Shown: positions 16,926-24,784 of the stretch, one piece after another
Layout of the letters: each line of letters starts with the position of its first letter
How positions within the stretch are numbered: position 1 is the stretch's first letter
Source of the DNA: Phil1 sp964600045
GTDB lineage: Bacteria > Bacillota > Clostridia > Christensenellales > CAG-138
DNA: 37,515 nt
Assembly (NCBI GenBank): GCA_964600045.1
Contig: CAZRHS010000011.1
Span: 1-37,515, forward strand
Direction of reading: 5' to 3'
Made by a program: the position numbers and the translations under genes
The notes under the pieces: generated by a model
Database searches by the model: none
What the model was told of the DNA's origin: nothing
The model's input: the letters and a program-made list of their open reading frames with translations, nothing else

Positions 16926-16953
16926 TTGAAATTAATATTAATTCTGTTATGAT
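16926..16953 (+). promoter_or_regulatory. Promoter of the MacB/FtsX-type ABC operon
   Basis: TTGAAA, a 16-bp spacer and TATGAT. The following leader is about 180 bases long and AT-rich. It holds a strong ribosome site with a five-codon frame (17038-17070); otherwise I see no gene between 16787 and 17139. Confidence 0.55.
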
Positions 16954-17037
16954 ATAGACACAGAGCAAATAAACAGCGATATTTTGGTTAAAAACAGGCA
17001 ATTTGTAATCACAACGAAATATTTCAAAACAGCACGA

Positions 17038-17070
17038 AAGGAGGAGATACCATTGCGCTGTACACACTAA
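17038..17070 (+). promoter_or_regulatory. Strong ribosome site with minimal leader frame
   Basis: AAGGAGGAG (17038-17046) is six bases ahead of a TTG that opens a five-codon frame (MRCTH, stop at 17068-17070). No longer gene uses this site. It could be a leader peptide or a ribosome loading site controlling the ABC operon, or a remnant. Confidence 0.3.
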
Positions 17071-17139
17071 AAATATGTATAGTACAAAACAAAGCGAATG
17101 CACTACTAAAAAATATTAAAATGAAAGGTGGTTAAATGT

Positions 17140-19116
17140 ATGTCCTTCAGATCAAGCGTAAAGCAGGCTTTGAGAGCGCCGGTAAAGCTTATCTGCTTTC
17201 TTCTGATTTGTGCATTGTCCGCCGCGCTTCTTTGTATTGGCCTTAACCTTAACGAGAATGCCAAGAAGAATATAGCGGCCACCGATGCGGCATTTGTAAC
17301 TATCGCCGTGCCCAAATTGTTTGCTCATGTTGACAGAAACGGCAATTTAGTCGATGATATAAATAATTTTGACTATGCGGGATATATTGAATGTGCCTCA
17401 CGTGATTATGATTTATCTCTGATAGAGAATAGCTCAGCCGTGGAAAAAATTGATGTTCGCGGCAGGTTTGGCGCAAAGGTAAACTCGGAAAACTATTTGG
17501 AATATGGAAATGTGCTCCAGAGCGCTCAAGTAAAAGACATAATTATTTTTAAGGTTGGCGGTGATGAGCAAATAACTATTCGGCCGTATAGCCCGGCTGT
17601 AAGCGTTCCGGTAACCGTTGAATACTCTGCCTCAGGATATACCGATTTCGCTGAAAATTTAAATATAAGCAGTTTTTTGAATATCTATAACTATTCCGGC
17701 ACGGTTCGAGAGACGGAAGACGGAACACAAACTCCGGTAGGTTTCCCGGAGTTTGAAATAGGCACGGAAAGTGAGGATGGCTCTTTTTATCTGGAACCGG
17801 GCAAAACATATATTGCCTCGGTAAACCTGGAAATAATGCAGCAAAATGATGCCAACGGTAATCCGATAGGCGACAACCTCAAGGTTTTAGGCATAATCGT
17901 TTCGGACGATAACTACCATTGCGAGACTTACTATGAATATCAAAACAGAACTTGGGCTGAGACTTATACATCGGAACCGATGAGCCAAATGCCCATCGCT
18001 CTTTATTCAGACGATTTCTTTGATACTGAGCGAGGGATGTTTTTCAAAGAAGCCATAGATGCGTATATTGCTACCGCCAATTCCCTTACCGCGATAACCA
18101 CAAGCGATGCCGACTCCATGCTCCCGTTCCATTCGGGTGGCGTATATGTATCGGACGGCCGAAAAATAAGCGAGGATGAATATCTCTCCGGTGCGAAGGT
18201 TTGCCTTGTAAGTGATTATATGGCGGAATGCAACGGCTGGTCCGTCGGCGATAAGCTTTCGCTGTCGTTTTACGAGGCTAAGTATAATTTTACAATGCAG
18301 TATTTGCAAAGCAAGTTTGCCGCACCCACAACGGATTACTTTGACGAAGGTGAATACGAGATTGTAGGCATATTCTCCGGAAATGTGCGCGTATCTCAAA
18401 ACATATCCGGCTACTCAATGGGCGAAGGGTTGTACGCAAAGGATGTAATAATCCCAACATCGTCTGTAACCGGCGCGCCTGATCCTGAAATTTCAAGCTA
18501 CAGCACAAGCATACGCCTTATTAATGACAAGGCGGAGGACTTCCTTACCGAACTTGCGCAGTCCGGACTTACGGAAGAGCAAAGCGGCGGCTATCAGCTT
18601 GAAGTAACCGTGTACGATCAGGGCTACTCCGCTTTTGCGCCGGGCATAAAGCAGCTTTCAAGCATCGGCAGAACAATGCTCATTCTTTCGCTGGCCGTGG
18701 CGGCGCTGTCCGCAATATTGCTTGCGGTAATACATTTTCTGCAAAAGCGCAGGGAAATCGCATTTATGCGCTCTCTTGGCGTTAAGCGCGGCCAGGTTGT
18801 TGTAATAGTGGCTATAGGCCTTGCCCTTGTGTGCCTTATAGGCGCGGCAATAGGTGCCGCGGCGGGAAGTGCGTTCTCCGCCAAGGTTACCGAGGCTGTG
18901 CTTCAAACCGAACCTGCGGAGGAAACGGACGGCGCGTTCTCAACCGCGCAGGGCGAGGGCGAGTATAAAGACTTTGAATACATACTGGATTCAAATCCCG
19001 CGTACGCCGTTGCTTCGGCGGTTTCCGTGAGCGTTGTATTCCTGATCATAATCGTGCTTCTTACCCTGAATGAATACAGAAAGTCACCGATGCTGCTTCT
19101 CGGGGAGAAAGAATAA
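17140..19116 (+). CDS. ABC transporter permease, FtsX/MacB type (large)
   Basis: This 658-residue protein has an N-terminal helix (about 14-35), a large extracytoplasmic domain of some 470 residues, and three C-terminal helices (about 505-650) with an FtsX-type core (RREIAFMRSLGVKRGQVVVIVAIG). That layout matches MacB-type permeases, which work on periplasmic or extracellular substrates by mechanotransmission rather than by a transport channel. The ATG at 17140 is preceded by AGGTGG at good spacing, so it is preferred over the GTG at 17128. It is translated just ahead of a second permease and an ATPase. Confidence 0.85.
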   Translation: MSFRSSVKQALRAPVKLICFLLICALSAALLCIGLNLNENAKKNIAATDAAFVTIAVPKLFAHVDRNGNLVDDINNFDYAGYIECASRDYDLSLIENSSAVEKIDVRGRFGAKVNSENYLEYGNVLQSAQVKDIIIFKVGGDEQITIRPYSPAVSVPVTVEYSASGYTDFAENLNISSFLNIYNYSGTVRETEDGTQTPVGFPEFEIGTESEDGSFYLEPGKTYIASVNLEIMQQNDANGNPIGDNLKVLGIIVSDDNYHCETYYEYQNRTWAETYTSEPMSQMPIALYSDDFFDTERGMFFKEAIDAYIATANSLTAITTSDADSMLPFHSGGVYVSDGRKISEDEYLSGAKVCLVSDYMAECNGWSVGDKLSLSFYEAKYNFTMQYLQSKFAAPTTDYFDEGEYEIVGIFSGNVRVSQNISGYSMGEGLYAKDVIIPTSSVTGAPDPEISSYSTSIRLINDKAEDFLTELAQSGLTEEQSGGYQLEVTVYDQGYSAFAPGIKQLSSIGRTMLILSLAVAALSAILLAVIHFLQKRREIAFMRSLGVKRGQVVVIVAIGLALVCLIGAAIGAAAGSAFSAKVTEAVLQTEPAEETDGAFSTAQGEGEYKDFEYILDSNPAYAVASAVSVSVVFLIIIVLLTLNEYRKSPMLLLGEKE

Positions 19117-19117
19117 T

Positions 19118-20239
19118 ATGATTATCAAAACAGCGTGGCGCAATTTTGTGCGCAATAAATGGCCAAGCATTGTATCCGTGCTTATATCCGCCGCGCTTAC
19201 GGCGTTTATACTCGCGTTTTGCAGCAGCATAGAGATGAATAAGCTTGAGCGCGAAAACGCTTATGATACCATTGAGGTAAACGCGTATATTGCAGGCGCA
19301 TCCGCGACAAGGGAACCGTCAATATCCGAGGATGTGTTCCAAGCCCTGTTGAACAGCGGCTTTGTCGATTCATATACAGCCTCCATGAAGTGCTCCGTAA
19401 ACGGGCAGGACACTCTTAAGGGCGTGGACAGCGTTGATATAGACGTGTCGCTTAAGGAGTACGCCGCGGCGCAAAGCATAGAATGGCTTGAAGGGTATTC
19501 TGAAAGCGTATTCACATCGGATGAAATGGTGTGCTTGGTTCCCGGCTGGCTGAGCCTACAAAACGGGGAAATATATACGGCCGTCCTTTCAAACGGCAAG
19601 GGCACGCACGAGATGACAGTTGTGGGCATTTACGGCAGCGGGCTTTCCGCGTCCTCGGCAAGCGGCAGCATAATATATTGTCCGCTTGCCACGCTTAAGG
19701 GCATATACGAGGAGTGCGGCTCAACCTATCATTACAACGGCCTGCAGATGCGCCTTTGCAACACAAGAAATCTTGATAAGTTTAAGGCGGATATGCTCGC
19801 GTTGGGGCTGGACCGCGGCGGCGCAAAGCTTGTTATAAACGATACCCTGCTGAACGACGTTACCTCAAAGCTTACTCAGCAGATAAATCTTCTTAACGCG
19901 CTTCTGCCCGTATTGTTCGCGCTTATAATCGTTATAGGCTTCGGCGCAAGCTTTATACTTCTTCGCCGCAGAAAGCGTGAGGCCGCCGTAATGCGCAGCG
20001 TAGGGGCCACGCGCGGCAATGTTCTGGGCATACTTATGGCGGAGTGCGCTATGCAGGCGGTAATAGGCTGTGTTCTCGGCATTGTGGGCGTGCTTGCGGC
20101 ATCGTTCATGCCAAACGCCACGCTAAGTGTTAACCCGCTCGCCCCGTTTATACCCCTGTGCTATCTTATAGGCGGCGCGTTGGCCGCGGGCCGCATGGCA
20201 AAGGTAAATGTATTAAAACTTATGACAGCCAAAGAATAA
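19118..20239 (+). CDS. ABC transporter permease, FtsX/MacB type (small)
   Basis: This 373-residue permease has an N-terminal helix (about 15-38), an extracytoplasmic domain of about 220 residues and three C-terminal helices with the FtsX signature RRRKREAAVMRSVGATRGNV. It starts one base after the stop of the larger permease, with GGAGAAAG upstream, so the two probably form a heterodimer. The C-terminus AKVNVLKLMTAKE resembles the coupling tail of MacB/FtsX proteins. Substrate unknown; peptide or lipoprotein handling is possible for this class. Confidence 0.85.
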   Translation: MIIKTAWRNFVRNKWPSIVSVLISAALTAFILAFCSSIEMNKLERENAYDTIEVNAYIAGASATREPSISEDVFQALLNSGFVDSYTASMKCSVNGQDTLKGVDSVDIDVSLKEYAAAQSIEWLEGYSESVFTSDEMVCLVPGWLSLQNGEIYTAVLSNGKGTHEMTVVGIYGSGLSASSASGSIIYCPLATLKGIYEECGSTYHYNGLQMRLCNTRNLDKFKADMLALGLDRGGAKLVINDTLLNDVTSKLTQQINLLNALLPVLFALIIVIGFGASFILLRRRKREAAVMRSVGATRGNVLGILMAECAMQAVIGCVLGIVGVLAASFMPNATLSVNPLAPFIPLCYLIGGALAAGRMAKVNVLKLMTAKE

Positions 20240-20253
20240 AGGAGGATACGCAA

Positions 20254-20931
20254 ATGGAAAATACCGCTTATGCTTTGTCTCTTGAAAACGTAATGTATTC
20301 ATACAAAAACAAGTTTCAAACCACCCACGCGCTGAAGGGCGTAAGCTGTGGCTTTGAGTACGGCAAGTTTTATGCCATTATAGGCAAATCCGGCAGCGGC
20401 AAAACAACGCTCCTTTCGCTTATGGCCGATCTTGACGCGCCAAGTGACGGGAAAATACTTTATGATGGGCAGGAGATAAAATCACTTGACGAAAACGTGT
20501 ACCGCCGGGACAATGTTTCCGTTATATACCAAAGCTATAACCTTCTGCCGCTCCTTACCGTGCTTGAAAACGTATCCTTCCCGCTTGAGCTGAAAAACGT
20601 GCCGCAGGCGGAAGCGGATAAAGTTTCAAAGGAAAATCTTTCCGCCGTTGGCCTTGACGAAAAGTATTATAAGCGCTATCCGGCCATGCTTTCCGGCGGC
20701 GAGCAGCAGCGCGTTGCTATAGCTAGGGCACTCGCGAGCGGCGCGGGAGTAATACTTGCCGATGAACCGACAGGCAATCTTGATACCGAAAACGGAAACA
20801 GAATAGTTGATATTCTTCAGCGCCTCGCGCATGAAAAAGGCCGCTGCGTAATAGTTGTTACTCACGATATGTCAATCGCGGAGCGCGCGGACGGCGTTAT
20901 AAAGCTTGGCGATGGGCTGATACAGCCGTAA
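20254..20931 (+). CDS. ABC transporter ATP-binding protein, MacB/LolD type
   Basis: The 225-residue ATPase has Walker A GKSGSGKTT (44-52), Q-loop VIYQSYNLLP, signature LSGGEQQRVAIARAL, Walker B VILADEPTGNLD and switch His in VVTHD. All motifs are intact. ADEPTGNLD is typical of the MacB/LolD/FtsE subfamily and fits the two FtsX-type permeases just before it. The ATG at 20254 follows AAAGGAGG; an open frame reaching back to 20158 lies inside the permease gene. Confidence 0.92.
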   Translation: MENTAYALSLENVMYSYKNKFQTTHALKGVSCGFEYGKFYAIIGKSGSGKTTLLSLMADLDAPSDGKILYDGQEIKSLDENVYRRDNVSVIYQSYNLLPLLTVLENVSFPLELKNVPQAEADKVSKENLSAVGLDEKYYKRYPAMLSGGEQQRVAIARALASGAGVILADEPTGNLDTENGNRIVDILQRLAHEKGRCVIVVTHDMSIAERADGVIKLGDGLIQP

Positions 20932-20995
20932 TCATGGCAAAATTAAATAACGCGGCGGAAGAAGGATTTGTCTTTTTCCGCCAATAAAGGTATGC

Positions 20996-21046
20996 TATAA
21001 TGTATCAGGCTTGCGGAGCGGTGTACTGCCCCGCGGCCTGATATTG
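20996..21046 (+). promoter_or_regulatory. Extended -10 promoter and inverted repeat before the permuted importer gene
   Basis: TGCTATAAT is an extended -10 (TATAAT at 20996-21001) without a good -35. Immediately after it the inverted repeat ATCAGGC/GCCTGAT (21004-21010 and 21036-21042), with an inner GCGG/CCGC, runs into ATTGTTTTTG. It could be an operator at the start site or an early terminator. Confidence 0.4.
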
Positions 21047-21064
21047 TTTTTGCCGGGAGATTTT

Positions 21065-22609
21065 ATGAAGCGTAAGCTTGTTTGTTTCATGCTGCTTGTC
21101 TGTATGCTGGCCGCTTTTGCGTTTGGCTGCACACAAAGCGAAAAGACTAAAATAAAAAGCCTTGATGATATTAATAATGCGGACTTTAACCTTGGCGTCC
21201 CGACGGGATCGAACAGCGAAACTGCCGCAAGGGAGCTTTTCCCAAATGCTCAGATAACCATGGCAAATTCCGTTGCCGATGGAGTTGCCGCGGTAAGCGC
21301 GGGCAAAGTCGATGGCTTCGCGTTTGATGAGGTCGTCCTGCAGGGATATTGCCAGGCTGACGATACGCTTACGCTTATGGATGAAACGTTTGGCGAAAGC
21401 GGGTTCTATATCGGTATGGCTAAAGGCAACGAGGATTTGCTTAAAAGCGTAAATGCCATTATCGAAACTCTTAAAGAGGACGGCACGCTTGACGATATGG
21501 AAAAGCGCTGGATAGACGGTACCGACCGCACCATGCCCAACCTTACTCCTCCCGAAAACCCGGTAGGAACGCTTAGAATACTTACCGATGCGGCCGTTGT
21601 GCCCTTTGGCTATATTTCGGAAGACGCCGAATGCATAGGATATGATATTGAGCTTGGCGCGCGCATAGCTTACGCGCTCAATATGGATTATTCCGTGATT
21701 GTAATGAATTTTGAATCCATCATACCTTCTCTGATTTCCGGCAGGGGAGACGTGATTATATCAAACCTTACCTATACCGATGAGCGCGCGGAGCAGATTT
21801 TGTTCTCAGAGCCGTATATAAAATCATACTCGGCCATACTTTTGTTAAAGGAACGCTATGCCGGGGCATCCGATTCGGGCGAGGAGCAATCGGAAGACTC
21901 ATTTATAAATGAACTTGTAAGTGACTTTACAGGCACCTTTATAACCGAAGGCCGTTGGAAGCTTTTTATAAGCGGAATTGAGATTACCGTAATAATAAGC
22001 GTAGCCGCGTTCATATTGGGAACGGTTCTGGCTCTTGTGCTCTGCGCCATGCTCAGCTCACAGTCGTCGTTCTGCCGCGGTTTTGCCGCCGTGTACGGAA
22101 AAATAGTAACCGGAATACCTATCCTCGTTTGGCTTATGATACTTTATTATATGGTATTTAAGAATGTGGATATACCGGCTATTTTGGTTGCCATAATAGG
22201 CTTTGGCCTTGAAACGGGAGCATCGCTTTCAGGTGTGTTCAAAACCGGCCTTGATTCAGTTGATAAGGGGCAGATTGAGGCCGCTACCGCGCTCGGGTTT
22301 ATGCCGTTTGATACATTCCGCCGCATAGTGTTTCCGCAGGCGGCTGCAAGAATATTTAACCTGTATATGGGGCAGTTTGTGTCGCTTGTAAAGTCAACCT
22401 CCATCGTAGGCTATATCGCCATTATGGATTTAACAAAGGTAAGCGATATCGTGCGCACCAGAACGTATCAGGCGTTTTTCCCGCTTATCGCAACCGCGCT
22501 TATATACTTTGGCGTAACAAGCGTATTTATAGAGCTTCTTAAGCTTGTTCAGCGCAGGCTTAATCCCAAGCTTCGCAAGAATGTTTTGAAGGGAGTAAAA
22601 ACAAGATGA
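21065..22609 (+). CDS. Amino-acid-type ABC importer: permuted substrate-binding domain fused to permease
   Basis: The 514-residue protein has a lipoprotein signal (FAFGC, Cys22). Residues about 35-152 resemble the second lobe and C-terminal end of a family-3 binding protein (NLGVPTGSNSETAARELFP, AVSAGKVDGFAFDE, VNAIIETLKEDGTLDDMEKRW). Residues about 168-262 resemble the first lobe (LRILTDAAVVPFGY, GYDIELGARIAYAL, SLISGRGDVIISNLTYTDERAEQILFSEPY). Normal proteins have these in the opposite order. A permease domain follows (about 295-505) with the ATPase-contacting loop EAATALGFMPFDTFRRIVFPQ. Start chosen at 21065, which begins the lipoprotein signal. It overlaps the ATPase gene by four bases. 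Substrate is probably a polar amino acid, by family only. Confidence 0.85.
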   Translation: MKRKLVCFMLLVCMLAAFAFGCTQSEKTKIKSLDDINNADFNLGVPTGSNSETAARELFPNAQITMANSVADGVAAVSAGKVDGFAFDEVVLQGYCQADDTLTLMDETFGESGFYIGMAKGNEDLLKSVNAIIETLKEDGTLDDMEKRWIDGTDRTMPNLTPPENPVGTLRILTDAAVVPFGYISEDAECIGYDIELGARIAYALNMDYSVIVMNFESIIPSLISGRGDVIISNLTYTDERAEQILFSEPYIKSYSAILLLKERYAGASDSGEEQSEDSFINELVSDFTGTFITEGRWKLFISGIEITVIISVAAFILGTVLALVLCAMLSSQSSFCRGFAAVYGKIVTGIPILVWLMILYYMVFKNVDIPAILVAIIGFGLETGASLSGVFKTGLDSVDKGQIEAATALGFMPFDTFRRIVFPQAAARIFNLYMGQFVSLVKSTSIVGYIAIMDLTKVSDIVRTRTYQAFFPLIATALIYFGVTSVFIELLKLVQRRLNPKLRKNVLKGVKTR

Positions 22610-23679
22610 TAAGGGTAGAACATCTCAGAAAATGCTTTGAAAACGAAATACTTAAGGATATCAGCGTTGATATAAACGATGGTGACGTTATATCCATAAT
22701 AGGCCCGTCCGGCTGCGGAAAGAGCACGTTCATGCGCTGCCTTAATCTTCTCGAAACTCCTACCTCGGGCAAAATATACATAGACGGGCAGGATATAACC
22801 GCCGCCGATAAAAAGCAGCTTGCAAAGCTAAGGCAAAAGATGGGCATGGTGTTCCAGTCGTTCAATCTTTTTAACCACATGACGATTATAGAAAACGTTA
22901 TGCTGGGGCCTGTGAACCTGCTTGGCATGGATAAGCAAACGGCTTATGACGAGGGCATGAAGCTGCTTGACTCCGTGGGCCTTGGCAGTAAAGCGCTCTC
23001 TTATCCGGATATGCTTTCCGGCGGCCAAAAGCAGCGCGTGGCTATCGCAAGAACCCTTGCCATGAAGCCCGATGTAATATTGTTCGATGAGCCCACGTCC
23101 GCGCTTGACCCGACAATGGTAAGCGAGGTTTTGGGCGTTATGCAGCGCCTTGCGGACAAGGGCATGACAATGCTTATCGTTACGCACGAAATGAGCTTTG
23201 CAGAAAACGTGAGCAACCGCGTTTTCTATATGGACGAAAAGGGCATATACGAGGACGGTACTCCGCAGCAGATATTCCAAAATCCTCAAAAGCCCAAAAC
23301 ACGGGACTTTATATATAAAATTCGTTCGTTCACATATGATATTAACGGCGCTACGTTCGATTTCTATGAACTTCTCGGCCGAGCGGTCGATTTTATGAAG
23401 AGTCAGCGCTTTGATGAAAAACGCATCCGCAACACCGTGCTTCTGGGCGAGGAGCTTATATTCAACCTGCTCTTCAATGAAATAGGTGCAGAAAAAGCGA
23501 ACATAAAACTGAACTTCCGCTATTCCGAAAAGCTGGATACCGCAGAGATGGTGTTTGAAGGCGAGCAGATAAGCGCTGATATGGCGACAAAATTCAAGGA
23601 CGAAATTTCAGAGCGCATAATCAAAAAGCTCTCCAAAGAAATTCGCGCCGAAAGCGGCAAAATGACGGTTGTAATGTAA
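22606..23679 (+). CDS. Amino-acid-type ABC ATPase with GHKL-like C-terminal extension
   Basis: Residues 1-240 are a GlnQ/HisP-type ATPase: Walker A GPSGCGKST (33-41), Q-loop MVFQSFNLFNHMT, signature LSGGQKQRVAIARTL, Walker B VILFDEPTSALDP and switch His in IVTHEMSFA. Family members usually end here. About 115 further residues follow, including FYELLGRAVDFMKSQ, LLGEELIFNLLFNEIG and ERIIKKLSKEIRAESGKMTVVM, which together recall RsbW-like GHKL (HATPase_c_2) domains, but the glycine-rich boxes are missing. The extension may be regulatory. The gene is translationally coupled to the permuted permease by an ATGA overlap. Confidence 0.88.
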   Translation: MIRVEHLRKCFENEILKDISVDINDGDVISIIGPSGCGKSTFMRCLNLLETPTSGKIYIDGQDITAADKKQLAKLRQKMGMVFQSFNLFNHMTIIENVMLGPVNLLGMDKQTAYDEGMKLLDSVGLGSKALSYPDMLSGGQKQRVAIARTLAMKPDVILFDEPTSALDPTMVSEVLGVMQRLADKGMTMLIVTHEMSFAENVSNRVFYMDEKGIYEDGTPQQIFQNPQKPKTRDFIYKIRSFTYDINGATFDFYELLGRAVDFMKSQRFDEKRIRNTVLLGEELIFNLLFNEIGAEKANIKLNFRYSEKLDTAEMVFEGEQISADMATKFKDEISERIIKKLSKEIRAESGKMTVVM

Positions 23680-23701
23680 AATCAAACAACAATCTGACTA
23701 A

Positions 23702-23733
23702 AAACGGCACTCCTGTTAAACGGGGTGCCGTTT
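23702..23733 (+). terminator. Terminator-like hairpin after the importer operon
   Basis: AAACGGCACTCC pairs with GGGGTGCCGTTT; only TTTAATGTT follows instead of a clear T-run. Confidence 0.7.
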
Positions 23734-23753
23734 AATGTTATAAGCCGAATTTT

Positions 23754-23801
23754 AGTATAAAAGTCTATACTTGGAATAGAGTTTTATGTATACTGTATAT
23801 T
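23754..23801 (+). promoter_or_regulatory. merR-type promoter with 19-bp spacer and dyad
   Basis: TTGGAA (23771-23776), a 19-bp spacer and TATATT (23796-23801). The inverted repeat AGTATA-N6-TATACT (23754-23771) overlaps the start of the -35. Long spacers are the hallmark of promoters untwisted by MerR proteins. Confidence 0.5.
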
Positions 23802-23829
23802 GATAATTCGTCAAAAAGGAGAAACGGAT

Positions 23830-24693
23830 ATGGACAAAAACATAAGGAGCCAATTGCTCTCTATCGGCGAAATGGCGGAGGCGAACCGCGTTTCGATTGC
23901 CACGCTGCGCCTTTATGATCAAATGGGGCTCTTAAAACCAAGCTACCGTGATGAAGAAACGAATTACAGGTACTACGATATCCGCCAAACATCCCGCCTT
24001 GATATAATCAGATATATGCGAAATCTCGACATGAGCCTGTCGGAAATTCAAACCCTGCTTGAAAAAGAGGATATAATGCTTATCGAGCAGAAGCTTATCG
24101 AGAAAAACAACCAGATTCACCAGCAGATGCGCGATCTTAAGGCCATGCACGAGGCCGTGGAGCGTACTATTCAGTCCATCGAGCGCTATCGAAAATCGCC
24201 TGCAAGCGGCACCATATCGCTTGAGTTTATTGATCAGCGGCATATACTGTATATCCCTTGCACGGAAAACTTTTATTCCGGCGGCGTTGTCGCGTATGAA
24301 AAGGCCGTTAATGATTTGAGAAGAGATCTTATGAAGCGCAATATCCCGCAGTTTCTTTCCTATAATCTCGGAACCAGCGTGAAAAAAGAGGATTTTGAGA
24401 AGCATTCCCTTATCGCCGATAAAATATTCATTTTCGGTGATAAGCATCTTAGAGACTATGGGGAAAACATTCAGATTATAGAAAGCGGCATGTTTGCCTG
24501 CATTTACCTTGATGATTTTGACCAGGAAGCCGACGGCGCGGAAAAACTATTGGAGTACTGCCGCGAGAATAGCTATACCCTGAACGGGGATTATATTTGC
24601 GAGGAAATGACGGAACTGAACCTGTTTAACAACAAAAAGAGGAACATGTTTATAAGGCTCCAGATACCCGTAAAATTTTTGAGAAATAAATAA
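23830..24693 (+). CDS. MerR-family transcriptional regulator with effector-binding domain
   Basis: The 287-residue protein has an N-terminal winged helix (LLSIGEMAEANRVSIATLRLYDQMGLL, then NYRYYDIRQ), a dimerising coiled coil (about 75-120), and a C-terminal domain of some 150 residues that may be a GyrI/BmrR-like effector pocket (SLEFIDQRHILYIP is the entry strand). Such regulators bind hydrophobic or metabolite ligands and activate 19-bp-spaced promoters. The start at 23830 follows AAGGAG; an open frame 10 codons longer lacks a site. It lies directly before a dehydrogenase gene whose promoter has this spacing, so that gene is the likely target. Confidence 0.88.
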   Translation: MDKNIRSQLLSIGEMAEANRVSIATLRLYDQMGLLKPSYRDEETNYRYYDIRQTSRLDIIRYMRNLDMSLSEIQTLLEKEDIMLIEQKLIEKNNQIHQQMRDLKAMHEAVERTIQSIERYRKSPASGTISLEFIDQRHILYIPCTENFYSGGVVAYEKAVNDLRRDLMKRNIPQFLSYNLGTSVKKEDFEKHSLIADKIFIFGDKHLRDYGENIQIIESGMFACIYLDDFDQEADGAEKLLEYCRENSYTLNGDYICEEMTELNLFNNKKRNMFIRLQIPVKFLRNK

Positions 24694-24703
24694 CAAAAAC
24701 TTC

Positions 24704-24734
24704 TTGACTCTCAACTGACATCATACTTTATACT
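24704..24734 (+). promoter_or_regulatory. MerR-type promoter of the dehydrogenase gene
   Basis: TTGACT (24704-24709), a 19-bp spacer and TATACT (24729-24734). Good hexamers with over-long spacing fit activation by the regulator encoded just upstream. Confidence 0.6.
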
Positions 24735-24784
24735 CCATTACAGTGCTTGAAGCACGGAACATAAAAAGAAGAGGAGATACTATC

